NCBI GenBank assembly: GCA_016794285.1
Contig: JAEUKO010000001.1
Span: 1-64,000, forward strand
Reading direction: 5' to 3'
Source: UBA1573 sp016794285
GTDB lineage: Bacteria; Pseudomonadota; Alphaproteobacteria; Micavibrionales; Micavibrionaceae
Length of the DNA stretch: 64,000 bases
The number at the start of each line of letters is the position of its first letter. Positions within the stretch are counted from its first letter, which is position 1. Positions 25,396 through 33,640 of this stretch are shown here, piece by piece. Made by a program: the position numbers and the translations under genes. The notes below the pieces were generated by a model that saw only the letters and a program-made list of their open reading frames with translations, ran no database searches and was not told where the DNA came from.

Positions 25396-26475
25396 ATGGA
25401 GTGGGTTGTGCCAGGCGGATTTCTGATTTTGCTGGATGATGTAGCCTCAATGATGGGCAAAGTAGCGGCTGCAGCCGGAGATGATATTGCTTCAGCGACT
25501 AAGCTGGCAACAAGCAATATGGATGGCGCAGCCTCAATGGCACAAATGGGAGTTCAAAAGGCTTCAGCTGTGGTCATGGACGACATTCCGGTTAACGCCA
25601 AGGCGGTTGCAGGGCAGGCAATTGAAGCGCGTCGGGAGTTGGCTGTGGTAGCCCGTATCGCAAAAGGATCTTTCATCAACAAAGTTTGGATTGTGCCAGC
25701 GGCGGTCGCTATCAACGCGCTTGTTCCTGTTTTGCTAACCCCCATTCTGGTGCTGGGGGGAGCCTACCTTGCCTATGAGGGAACAGAAAAGCTTTTGGGG
25801 CATGGTGGGGATGCTGATCGTAAAAGTGATACAAATTCTGATGGCAAGGAAACGGCCAAGGAGTTTGAGGATCAACTGGTCGCAGGCGCGATTAAGACCG
25901 ACATTGTCATGTCCATGGAAATTACATTTATTGCTCTTGGCGCGTTTTATCCAGATGCGTCATGGATAAATCAGTTTGTATCATTGGCGATAGTAGGGGT
26001 TGTAACAACCATCGGGATTTACGGGATTGTTGCAGGCTTGGTCAAGCTTGATGACGTTGGTCTGCACTTGGCGGAGAAAAAAGGGACACGCTTGCACCAC
26101 CGCAATATGCGGTTGATCGGGCGGGTTATTCTGGTCTCTGCTCCTAAATTGATGCGGGGAATTTCGGTCATCGGGACGGGGGCTATGCTCTATATTGGTG
26201 GCGAACTGATAGCGCACGGTATTCCTCCACTTGAGCATTTATTTCATGCAATCCGTGAGGGAATTGAATCGGCTCTTTCCGGCTGGGTAGGGGTGGTTTT
26301 AGGAACATTAGCCAAAATGGGACCCGAGGGTGTGGCTGGTGTTTTCTTTGGCTTGATAATAGTGGGAGCTATGAAACTCTATCGGTTTTTGATCTGCCAG
26401 ATAAAATCAGCGGCAGAAAAAACAGAGGAAAAGGCTTCTGGCGCGGGGGCTTCTTCTTCTGTGAAGCGGCGATGA
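25396..26475 (+). CDS. YedI/DUF808 family inner-membrane protein
   Basis: A 359-residue protein of the DUF808 (YedI) family. The N-terminal GGFLILLDDVASMMGKVAAAAGDD, the repeated DDIPVNAKAVAGQ region, and the hydrophobic segments (about residues 100-130, 165-215, 240-270, 285-330) match the family. Function is unknown. ATG 25396 has no ribosome-binding site before it; GTG 25408 follows GGAGTGG closely and could be the true start. Its last 97 bases overlap the convergent HAD gene. It ends in a charged Lys/Glu/Arg tail. Confidence 0.85.
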   Translation: MEWVVPGGFLILLDDVASMMGKVAAAAGDDIASATKLATSNMDGAASMAQMGVQKASAVVMDDIPVNAKAVAGQAIEARRELAVVARIAKGSFINKVWIVPAAVAINALVPVLLTPILVLGGAYLAYEGTEKLLGHGGDADRKSDTNSDGKETAKEFEDQLVAGAIKTDIVMSMEITFIALGAFYPDASWINQFVSLAIVGVVTTIGIYGIVAGLVKLDDVGLHLAEKKGTRLHHRNMRLIGRVILVSAPKLMRGISVIGTGAMLYIGGELIAHGIPPLEHLFHAIREGIESALSGWVGVVLGTLAKMGPEGVAGVFFGLIIVGAMKLYRFLICQIKSAAEKTEEKASGAGASSSVKRR

Positions 26476-27035
26476 ATAACAGGTAGGTTAGCCATAGATG
26501 CGGCGGTCACCCCGACAGGCTCGTCTTCAATAGCGAGACATTCTTGCAGGTTGATAGGGTGTCCCATAAGGGCGGCCATTTTGGCAAGAGCACTCAGGTA
26601 GGGCGCAGGGTCTGGTTTTCGTCCTTCATAATCTTCTTTTCCCAAGACAAACTCAAAATAGGGAAGGAGAGACTTAGCGTTGAGGATGGCGAGGACAGAT
26701 CGTTTTCGGCCATTGGAAACAACAGCTTGACGAGCTCCTATGTTTTTGAAATAGGCGAGAGTTTCTAGAACGCCTTCGCGTATAGCGGCTTCTTCTAAAT
26801 GGTCTTCATACCATGTGTCAATTTCGTCAAGATATACATCGCAGGGACAGGAAAGGCCAAGGTCGCGGGTCATCCATTCCCAATTCTGCTGACCATTATT
26901 GTGATAAACCATCTTGCGGTACGAATCATGAAGATTGATTCCGTGGCGAGCCAAAGTTTCTTTGTGTTTGCGCCAATGGAGTGCAGCAGTTTCCACTAAG
27001 GTGTTGTCATTGTCCCAAAAGACGTACCGGATCAT
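26379..27035 (-). CDS. HAD-superfamily phosphatase
   Basis: A 218-residue HAD hydrolase. Motif I is DNDNT in YVFWDNDNTLVET, giving the nucleophile and general acid aspartates; motif II is VVSNGR, motif III the lysine of EGRKPDPAPY, and motif IV IEDEPVGV. A helical cap lies at about residues 15-80, as in phosphoglycolate-phosphatase-like enzymes; the substrate is unknown. The start ATG 27035 lies inside the end of ygfZ (29-base overlap), so translation is coupled. Its last 97 bases are antisense to the end of the YedI gene. Confidence 0.85.
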   Translation of the reverse strand: MIRYVFWDNDNTLVETAALHWRKHKETLARHGINLHDSYRKMVYHNNGQQNWEWMTRDLGLSCPCDVYLDEIDTWYEDHLEEAAIREGVLETLAYFKNIGARQAVVSNGRKRSVLAILNAKSLLPYFEFVLGKEDYEGRKPDPAPYLSALAKMAALMGHPINLQECLAIEDEPVGVTAASMANLPVIHRRFTEEEAPAPEAFSSVFSAADFIWQIKNR

Positions 27036-27771
27036 CTTTATTTTCTTCTCTTCGTTGTTTGAGAAACTCTTCGGTTTCAAAGGTCATTAGGGCAAGTCCC
27101 ATCTTCTGGCAGGAAGAACGCATATATCCCAGAGATAAATCTTCCACTCTGATTTCTTCTCCCCATGCTGGCTGAGGAGAATCAAACTCTAGTGCAACCA
27201 AATGCTTTTTCCCAAGGTTGCGGTTGTGCATTCTTGCGACCAATTCTTGTCCTATATAACAGCCTTTGGTGTAGGAAACAGTAGTGGTATCAAGGTTTAG
27301 TTCGGCCAAAGTGGATAGGCCAATTTCAGCGTCACGGCTTCCATCTGGGCGGCCATGGAAAATCCGGAACTTATCCCAGTCCTCGAAAGAAACTTCAGGA
27401 AAAAGCGGGAAGGCAGAATAGGAAATTTGCCAATCTGGCAAAGAGAGAAAGGTCCTAACCTGAGAGATATGGTCTATTGTGATCTTGCTGCGTAGTTTAT
27501 AAAAGCCAAGTCTTTTGGCGAGATCTTCGGTGCGGGTGTTTCCTTCACAGTTTAGCAGGTAGGTTTCACCATCCTTTGTGATATAAAAATCATGCAGGAA
27601 CTTTCCTTGTGCAGAGAGCAGACAGGCGTGGATCGTTGAGGTGCTGGTTAGGCGATCGAGATCATTGGTAACTAGATTTTGCAAAAACTTCGAAGCTTCA
27701 GGACCAGAAACGCGCACAATGCCGCGCTGGGGAAGGGTTACAAAACAAGACTTATCATCGACAGGGTTCAT
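27007..27771 (-). CDS. ygfZ: Folate-binding protein YgfZ/GcvT-like
   Basis: A 254-residue protein of the YgfZ/IBA57 family, which uses tetrahydrofolate to help maturation or repair of certain Fe-S enzymes. The signature KGCYIGQELVAR is present, as is the GcvT-like N-terminal domain with FLQNLVTNDL and LSAQGKFLHDFYI. ATG 27771 is used; the TTG at 27813 further upstream is in frame but has no support. It overlaps the HAD gene downstream and is divergent from the heptosyltransferase gene. Confidence 0.92.
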   Translation of the reverse strand: MNPVDDKSCFVTLPQRGIVRVSGPEASKFLQNLVTNDLDRLTSTSTIHACLLSAQGKFLHDFYITKDGETYLLNCEGNTRTEDLAKRLGFYKLRSKITIDHISQVRTFLSLPDWQISYSAFPLFPEVSFEDWDKFRIFHGRPDGSRDAEIGLSTLAELNLDTTTVSYTKGCYIGQELVARMHNRNLGKKHLVALEFDSPQPAWGEEIRVEDLSLGYMRSSCQKMGLALMTFETEEFLKQRREENKDDPVRLLGQ

Positions 27772-27806
27772 AGGTATCTTGTAAGGGAATTTAGGAAAAA
27801 ACGCCA

Positions 27807-28784
27807 ATGTCAAACTTACTCGTTCCGCGCCGTATTCTTTTTATCACCTCAACACGGATTGGGGATGCTGTGTTTTCCAGTGGNNNNNNNNNNTATCTGC
27901 TGCGGTCTTATCCAGATCATAAAATAACCATCGTGTGTGGCCCACTTTGCGCAAGTTTGTTTGAAGGTGTGCCGACACTGGAGCGGATCATTGCTCTGAA
28001 CAAGGAAAAGTGGAACAGACACTGGTGGAAGTTGTGGAAACTGGTTGTCCCTCTTCGTTGGGATATTGTGGTGGATTTACGCAATTCTCTGGTTTCTCGT
28101 TTGGTGAGGGCCAGCCATGTTTATAGCCACGGCTCCCATATAGACAAGACTCTTCCCAAACCAGCACAAAATGCTCAGATTATGGGGTTAAGCGAAATTC
28201 CTCTTCCTCGCCTTTACCTTTCCAAGTCTCAACAAGAGAGGGCGAGGTTCTTGGTTCCTGAAGGGGCTCCGGTTCTTGGGATTGGGCCGACATCAAACTG
28301 GATTGGCAAGACTTGGCCGATTGACCGTTATAAGGAGGTTTCTGCGCGGCTTCTTGGTGAAGGAGGGTTATGTGAGGGATGGAGGTTAGCGGTCTTCGCG
28401 GCCCCGGGTGAGGAAAAAGAAGCCTATGCTCTTCTGAACTCAGTTCCTGAAGGGCGGCGCATTGATGTGATTGCCAAAGGGACTCCCGGGGAAGCGGCGG
28501 CGGCTCTTGCGCGGTGCAATTTGTTTCTGGGGAATGATTCGGGACTAACGCACTGCGCGGCAGCGGTGGGCGTTCCAACATTGGGACTTTATGGCCCAAG
28601 TTTTCCAGATATTTATGCACCCAGTGGATTACGGGCACACCACGTTCGAACTCCTGAATCTTCTTCTGAACTGATTAACTTTTCTGGCTACGATCCCAGA
28701 ACCCTCAAACACAATCTCATGGAAAGTTTGAGTGTAGAAGAGGTTCTGCGCGGCGTTGCCGAGCTGATGATGCAGCGACCATAA
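27807..28784 (+). CDS. Glycosyltransferase family 9 (heptosyltransferase-like)
   Basis: A 325-residue GT9 enzyme of the ADP-heptose:LPS heptosyltransferase type, acting at the inner membrane on lipopolysaccharide core. ILFITSTRIGDAVFS at the N-terminus and the C-terminal FLGNDSGLTHCAAAVGVPTLGLYGP donor-site region are diagnostic. Ten Ns at 27884-27893 hide three codons and parts of two more after VFSS; the frame is kept and the hidden stretch matches the usual length of the GLL-type segment, so the gene is probably intact. It is followed by a terminator. Confidence 0.9.
   Translation: MSNLLVPRRILFITSTRIGDAVFSSXXXXYLLRSYPDHKITIVCGPLCASLFEGVPTLERIIALNKEKWNRHWWKLWKLVVPLRWDIVVDLRNSLVSRLVRASHVYSHGSHIDKTLPKPAQNAQIMGLSEIPLPRLYLSKSQQERARFLVPEGAPVLGIGPTSNWIGKTWPIDRYKEVSARLLGEGGLCEGWRLAVFAAPGEEKEAYALLNSVPEGRRIDVIAKGTPGEAAAALARCNLFLGNDSGLTHCAAAVGVPTLGLYGPSFPDIYAPSGLRAHHVRTPESSSELINFSGYDPRTLKHNLMESLSVEEVLRGVAELMMQRP
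27884..27893. other. Ten-base run of N (assembly gap or masked bases)
   Basis: Positions 27884-27893 are N. The reading frame of the surrounding glycosyltransferase is preserved and the missing residue count fits the family, so this may be masked low-quality sequence of true length rather than a gap of unknown size. Confidence 0.95.
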
Positions 28785-28811
28785 AAAACCCCGCGATGTT
28801 GCGGGGTTTTT
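28784..28811 (+). terminator. Bidirectional terminator after the GT9 gene
   Basis: An 11-bp perfect stem, AAAAACCCCGC (28784-28794) and GCGGGGTTTTT (28801-28811), with a six-base loop. It separates two convergent genes and has A- and T-runs suited to both strands. Confidence 0.93.
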
Positions 28812-28820
28812 AGGGAACTG

Positions 28821-29354
28821 TTAATCGTTGAAGCCTTTTTTAGGCTCAACGCTTTTGGCTGTTTCGTTGAGCTTAGCGCGGTAGCGTTCATAACCCATGT
28901 TATCAAGGTAGGTATCGCGAGAGCGTTTGGCTGTCTCGTAGTTCACATACTTGACACGCTCCCAGCCTTTGAAGGTCATACAACCTTCGAAATCATGATA
29001 ATCAAGATGTTCAGTTCGCAAATAACCATCGCGTTCTGGCGTGTCCCACTTGGCCAAGCGGCCTTCAGAGGAATTGGGATCTACTTTGTTAAAGTCCTTA
29101 TCGAACGTGTCGGCAGGGATCGCGTTTTTGACTGCGCCGAGGCGTTCCAGTTCATTCAGTTCCGATGTGCAGCGGGCAATATCTTGGAACAGCATTTGCT
29201 GGGCTTTCGGCCCTTGCTGGTAAATGGCATCGGTGGTGTCAATGCGCTGCCAGTAGCGGCCATTTTCTTCGATCTCACGAGTCATGGCACTTTCACAAGC
29301 GGTCAAGGAAAGAGCAGATAGGGTGGCAAGCAGAAGGGCAGAAGACTTTATCAT
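28821..29354 (-). CDS. Predicted lipoprotein of unknown function
   Basis: A 177-residue protein with a lipoprotein signal peptide: Lys3, a hydrophobic stretch, and lipobox LTAC with Cys20, followed by Glu. The mature part is charged and helical, with WQRIDTTDAIYQQGPKAQQM and a Cys in CTSELNELER and EGCMTFKGWE. I do not recognise the family. ATG 29354 is preferred because AGGA lies eight bases before it, while ATG 29363 overlaps that site. Confidence 0.8.
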   Translation of the reverse strand: MIKSSALLLATLSALSLTACESAMTREIEENGRYWQRIDTTDAIYQQGPKAQQMLFQDIARCTSELNELERLGAVKNAIPADTFDKDFNKVDPNSSEGRLAKWDTPERDGYLRTEHLDYHDFEGCMTFKGWERVKYVNYETAKRSRDTYLDNMGYERYRAKLNETAKSVEPKKGFND

Positions 29355-29408
29355 TCGGGGCATCCTGAATTGGTGTGAATCTTAAATCTGGCTGTAACCA
29401 TAACAGGA

Positions 29409-31235
29409 CTATGGTTTTCTCTCAATGCCGTTTTCATCATACCACCAGCTTTCTATCACGTTTCCGTAGAGAGGGGTCTTTTGGGGATGGTGAAACGGTT
29501 TCCACGAGGCTACAAAGTCGCTCCCCGCGAAAAATAAGGGAATTGCATAGTGTTCATGGGTTAAAATGCGGTCCAGAGCCCGTGTCGTTGTGACCAATTC
29601 TTCGCGGGTTTTGACTTGAGGAATGGATTTAGCAAGGAAATCTGTGGCTTCATGGCAAACTCCGGCGTAGTTAAAGCGGCCCTCCTGCTTCGCTGAGTCG
29701 CAGCCCCAATAAATCAACTGCTCTGTTCCCGGGGAAAGAGTGTTTTGCCAAAAATATAGCGTTAAATCAAAGTCATAGCCGTTTAGCCGGTCTCGAAAAG
29801 CGGCGTTATCGAGCGTTCGCAGGGTAACTTCTATCCCTAGTCGCTTGAGAGCGCGTTTGAAGGCGAGCGCGACTTTTTCGTCCTCGGCACTTCCTAGCAG
29901 AATCTCAAATCTTAATGGTTTTCCGGTTTTTGTCTGAATACGGGTTTCTTTCTGGATGTCCCATCCGGCGGATTTGAGAAGAGAATCAGCTTCTCTCAAG
30001 TTGTCTCGTAAGGAACGAGGGGTTCCGCTTTGGGGGGGAGCCCACGCTGGTCCAAAAACCTCAGAAGGAAGCTTGTCACGAAAAGGGGCTAGTAAGGCAA
30101 GTTCTGCTGTTGATGGGAGGCCGGATGCCGCAAGGGGGGAGTTGGGATAGTAACTTGAGAGGGTTTGATATTTGCCATGAAAAATATTGCGGTTGATCCA
30201 ACCGTAGTCAAGCATAAGGGAGAGTGCTTTGCGGACTCTCAGGTCATTAAAGGGAGGGCGGCGCGTGTTGAAAATAAACCCCCACATTTTCTCAACGCGC
30301 CCGTGTTTCAGGCTTTCCTGACGGGCGGCTCCATTGGTAAGGCCTTTGAACCGATAAGCTTTATCCCAAAGGGCTGGGTTTTGTTCGGTTCGAACATCAA
30401 TGTTGCCAGTTTTGAAGGCTTCGAACGAAACGGTATTGTCACGGTAGTAATCAAAGACCACTTCGTCAAAATTATAAAGCCCTCGATTTACAGGAAGATC
30501 TTTGGCCCAATAATTGGGGTCTCGCCTAAAAACAATTTGACGGCCCGGATCATGCTTTTCGATACGATATGGGCCAGATGAGAGGGGAATTTCGAGAAGA
30601 GTTTGGTTGAAAGAACGGTTTTTCCACCATTTCTCACTTAAAACGGGCATCATGGCCAAAATCATCACGGTTTCTTGGTCAAAACCGCTATTCAGGCTGA
30701 ATTTAACCCCATTTTCTCCTATTTTTTCGGCTTTTTTAACCAATTTATAGACTTGGCGCATATTGGGGCGGCCTTCTTCCTTCAAGGTCTTGAAGGTGAA
30801 GAGAACATCCTCGGGGAGGATGGGGCTTCCATCCTGAAAGCGGGCTTTGGGGTTGAGGGTGAAACTGATACTTGATCGGTCCTTGGGTGTTTCAATTTTT
30901 TCAGCAATCAAGGGGTAAAGAGTGAAGGGTTCGTCCCATGAGCGTGCGGTCAAGCGGTCGTAGGCTAGATTTAAGCCTTGAGCAGATTTGCCCTTGAGCG
31001 AGAAGGGGTTAATGGTGTCAAAGGTTCCAATAGCCGCTTGACGTAGCTTACCGCCCTTGGGGGCTTCAGGATTGGCGTAACTGAAATGGCTGAATCCGGC
31101 AGGCATTTCGGCGGCTCCATGCATGGCCAGACCTTGGTGTTCGGTCTGGTCTGCGCACAATGGTGTGGCTAGAAATAAAAAAGGGGCTGTAACGGCAAGA
31201 ATTTTGAGTATGATTGGGCGCATGAATGAAGACAT
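29409..31235 (-). CDS. YejA-like extracellular peptide-binding protein
   Basis: A 608-residue family-5 solute-binding protein for an ABC importer. A signal peptide lies at residues 5-28 (ILKILAVTAPFLFLATPLCA). HGLAMHGAPEFP-type similarity is seen in HQGLAMHGAAEMPAGFSHF and NPEAPKGGKLRQAAIGTF, typical of YejA, whose system takes up microcin C and peptides. GAAAGG lies six bases before ATG 31235. No permease or ATPase gene is next to it, so it is an orphan here. Its start overlaps the divergent macro-domain gene by 14 bases. Confidence 0.88.
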   Translation of the reverse strand: MSSFMRPIILKILAVTAPFLFLATPLCADQTEHQGLAMHGAAEMPAGFSHFSYANPEAPKGGKLRQAAIGTFDTINPFSLKGKSAQGLNLAYDRLTARSWDEPFTLYPLIAEKIETPKDRSSISFTLNPKARFQDGSPILPEDVLFTFKTLKEEGRPNMRQVYKLVKKAEKIGENGVKFSLNSGFDQETVMILAMMPVLSEKWWKNRSFNQTLLEIPLSSGPYRIEKHDPGRQIVFRRDPNYWAKDLPVNRGLYNFDEVVFDYYRDNTVSFEAFKTGNIDVRTEQNPALWDKAYRFKGLTNGAARQESLKHGRVEKMWGFIFNTRRPPFNDLRVRKALSLMLDYGWINRNIFHGKYQTLSSYYPNSPLAASGLPSTAELALLAPFRDKLPSEVFGPAWAPPQSGTPRSLRDNLREADSLLKSAGWDIQKETRIQTKTGKPLRFEILLGSAEDEKVALAFKRALKRLGIEVTLRTLDNAAFRDRLNGYDFDLTLYFWQNTLSPGTEQLIYWGCDSAKQEGRFNYAGVCHEATDFLAKSIPQVKTREELVTTTRALDRILTHEHYAIPLFFAGSDFVASWKPFHHPQKTPLYGNVIESWWYDENGIERKP

Positions 31236-31776
31236 ACCAAACCTTTCGCCGTTCTCCAATGCCCAACGGGTTCAGACTCTTCGTATTGTCCACGGGGAAT
31301 TGCTGGAACAAACCGATTTGCAGGCCCTTGTGTCGTTTTTAAGCGAGGATTTGTCATGGGGAGGGCCTGTTAACCAGCTTCTTCTCAAGGCGGCTGGACC
31401 GCGCCTTGATGAATATGTCTTGGGCCATATTATCAAACCCAAACCAGGAGATGTCCATTTGGCTCCGGCTTTTGGTTTGCCCTTCAAATACTTGATCTTT
31501 TGCATTATCCCAAAGTGGAAAGATGGTCTCGGGAACGAAGAGAAACTGCTGCGTTCTTGTTACCGTCATGCCATTGAACTGGCGGCCCAGCATGGGATCG
31601 GATCGGTGGGGGTTCCGGCTTTGGGGTCGGGGCGCAGTGATTTTCCCTTGCGCCGTGCGGCCCGCCTTGCGGTTACATCGCTCAAAGAGGCGGTAGGGCC
31701 GGAGATCGAAGAGATTCGTATTGTTTGCAAATCTCGCGAGTCTTTCGACACTTACCGCGAAATTGTCGGAATGTAA
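31222..31776 (+). CDS. Divergent macro-domain protein
   Basis: A 184-residue protein with the layout of macro (ADP-ribose-binding) domains: WGGPVNQLLLKAAG for the GGG-x-AI loop, GDVHLAPAFGLPFKYLIF for the GDVxxTxG-LP strand, then LLRSCYRHAIELAAQHGI and SVGVPALGSGRSDFPLRRAAR, matching the CY-LxLA and PAIGTG motifs. The NAAN motif that normally binds the distal ribose is missing (ALVSFLSED instead). The start is uncertain; upstream in-frame ATGs at 31210 and 31123 exist, but these run into the YejA-like gene. Activity is inference. Confidence 0.75.
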   Translation: MNEDIPNLSPFSNAQRVQTLRIVHGELLEQTDLQALVSFLSEDLSWGGPVNQLLLKAAGPRLDEYVLGHIIKPKPGDVHLAPAFGLPFKYLIFCIIPKWKDGLGNEEKLLRSCYRHAIELAAQHGIGSVGVPALGSGRSDFPLRRAARLAVTSLKEAVGPEIEEIRIVCKSRESFDTYREIVGM

Positions 31777-31921
31777 GTGTCCATCCATAAAGTTTCCATC
31801 TATGGACTGCAAATGGTGGTTTCCTGCGCTTCCGTTGCTCAAGTACCCTGATGTACGTTCCGCTATGGTTCTCGGAAATCCCCCATTTTCGTCACATATC
31901 TGGAACTTTCTGGACGGACAC
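31777..31921. repeat. 145-bp imperfect palindromic element with terminal inverted repeats
   Basis: The ends 31777-31798 and 31901-31921 are inverted repeats, differing at two bases and one gap (GTGTCC..TCCA.AAAGTT..CCA). Inner parts pair too (AAATGGTGGTTTCC against GGAAATCCCCCATTT) and a GTAC-CCTGAT-GTAC hairpin (31843-31856) sits at the centre. It starts on the base after the macro-gene stop and is flanked by TAA on both sides. It has no ORF. It looks like a miniature non-autonomous element or a REP-like repeat; no second copy was noticed in this window. Confidence 0.6.
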
Positions 31922-31942
31922 TAAGGGCGTCAAAGTCCTAAA

Positions 31943-32941
31943 TCAGGCCGCGAGTTCGGCGAGGCTTTCCCGCAAAGGACGTGCTGGACGTGGTCCCATG
32001 TGGCTGATAACTTTCGAGGCGGCAAAAGAGCCAATCCGTCCAGCTTCGGCCAAAGATTTCCCTTCGCTAAGACCGAACAAGACTCCGGCAGCGTAGGCAT
32101 CTCCAGCCCCTGTGGTATCCACCAGTTGGACCGGAGGAATAGCGGCAACTGAAATGGTTTCGTTGCCGGAAATCAGGATGGAACCCTTTGCCCCCAAGGT
32201 GATGGCGGCAATCGAACAACTTGAACGGACTTTACCAAAAGCGTCTTCTACGGTCAGAACGTCATAAAGACCTTTGATTTCTTCTTCGTTGGCAAAGAGG
32301 ATATCTACATGGTCTTCAATCAGCTTGCGGAAGTCTTCGCGGTGACGGTGAACACAAAACGGGTCTGATAAGGTGAGGGCCAGACGGCGGTTATGTTTTT
32401 TCACGAGAGTGGCTGCTTTGAAGAAAGCGGCTTTGGCCACAGGATCATCAAATAAATATCCTTCCAGATAGGTGATAGCCGAGGAGGCAATCAGGGATTC
32501 ATCAACGTCATCGCTGGCGATGCGGGTTGATGCTCCCAAAAATGTATTCATCGTTCGCTGAGCATCGGGGGTGACAAGAATCAAACATTGGGCGGTCGGA
32601 GGACCATCTTTCAAAGGAGGGGTGTCAAAATCAATCCCGATTGAGCGCATATCATGGCGGTACACAGTACCAAATTCATCATCGGCAACTTTACCGATGA
32701 AAGCGCCCACGCCACCAAGCGAGGCGTAAACGGCCATCGTATTACCAGCGGATCCCCCCGACATTTCGGTGGCCGGTCCCATCAAGTTATAGAGTTCTGC
32801 TGCACGCTGGGAACTAATTAAACTCATGGCTCCCCGATTCATGCCATACGGGATTTGTGATGTGATGAACTCTTCGGTGGTGGGGGAGAGAATATCGATA
32901 ATTGCATTACCAATGGCGACTAGGCCGTATTGTTTCGTCAT
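31943..32941 (-). CDS. PfkB-family sugar kinase, probable adenosine kinase
   Basis: A 332-residue ribokinase/PfkB kinase. MSGGSAGNTMAVYASLGG and GKVADDEFG form the substrate-binding half, and LVDTTGAGDAYAAGVLFGL is the ATP/anion-hole signature with the catalytic Asp. The overall pattern, including the early GNAIIDI and the segment LTLSDPFCVHRHREDF, matches the adenosine-kinase group of alphaproteobacteria, which salvages adenosine to AMP. GAAAG precedes ATG 32941. It diverges from the TetR gene. Confidence 0.87.
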   Translation of the reverse strand: MTKQYGLVAIGNAIIDILSPTTEEFITSQIPYGMNRGAMSLISSQRAAELYNLMGPATEMSGGSAGNTMAVYASLGGVGAFIGKVADDEFGTVYRHDMRSIGIDFDTPPLKDGPPTAQCLILVTPDAQRTMNTFLGASTRIASDDVDESLIASSAITYLEGYLFDDPVAKAAFFKAATLVKKHNRRLALTLSDPFCVHRHREDFRKLIEDHVDILFANEEEIKGLYDVLTVEDAFGKVRSSCSIAAITLGAKGSILISGNETISVAAIPPVQLVDTTGAGDAYAAGVLFGLSEGKSLAEAGRIGSFAASKVISHMGPRPARPLRESLAELAA

Positions 32942-33033
32942 TTTTATAAATCTTTCGCTTGTTTGAAAGGTCATTGCGGGAGACTTTATCTCTGATACAT
33001 TGGTATGACAATATGTTGCTTTGGGAGTTCAGG

Positions 33034-33618
33034 ATGGTTGTAAAGAAAAGGCGAGCTAAGAAATCAGAGGAAATTTCACCGGAAACTCTTCTGGCCTCGG
33101 CGATTGATCTGGCGGCTGAAGCTCCGTGGGCCGAGGTGACAGTATGGGATATTGCGCATAACGCAGGGGGGACATCGGCTGATTTTTACCGTTTCTTTCT
33201 TGATAAATCCTCTGTTCTGCTTGCGTATAGCGAAAAGCTGGACGAGGCAGTAGCGGCGGCGTTTCCAGATATTGATGAAACATCTCCTGTGAAAGAGCGT
33301 GTTTTTGATGTTCTCATGGAACGACTCGAAGCCTCTAACCGGAACAGAGCTGCGAGCCTTTCTTTTCTAAGGTCACTTTCTTGTGATCCAAAACAGGCCC
33401 TAGCTGGCGGACCTCAACTCGCCGAGTCCATGCGCAATATGCTGGATGTTGCCAAGGTTGAAACCTCTGGCCTTTTGGGACTTGCAAAGGTGGCGGGTTT
33501 GACGCTCGGGTATGTTTGGGTTTTGCGGACATGGGCCGAGGACGAAAGCCCTGACCTTGGCAAGACGATGGCTGCCCTAGATCAAATGCTCTCTCGTTGT
33601 CGTTTGGTCGTGGAATAA
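33034..33618 (+). CDS. TetR-family transcriptional regulator
   Basis: A 194-residue regulator. The N-terminal helix-turn-helix is about residues 12-60: ETLLASAIDLAAEAPWAEVT, then VWDIAHNAGGTSADFYRFF, the TetR pattern with the aromatic FYRFF recognition end. The C-terminal helices probably bind an unknown ligand. GGGAG at 33023-33027 fits ATG 33034. It is transcribed away from the adenosine-kinase-like gene, a plausible regulatory target, though this is inference. Confidence 0.85.
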   Translation: MVVKKRRAKKSEEISPETLLASAIDLAAEAPWAEVTVWDIAHNAGGTSADFYRFFLDKSSVLLAYSEKLDEAVAAAFPDIDETSPVKERVFDVLMERLEASNRNRAASLSFLRSLSCDPKQALAGGPQLAESMRNMLDVAKVETSGLLGLAKVAGLTLGYVWVLRTWAEDESPDLGKTMAALDQMLSRCRLVVE

Positions 33619-33640
33619 GAAGGGGCTGGGCCACCAAAGG

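Noticed and set aside
27884..27893. Frameshift in the heptosyltransferase gene
   Set aside because: The Ns keep the frame and the residue count matches the family, so the gene is likely intact.
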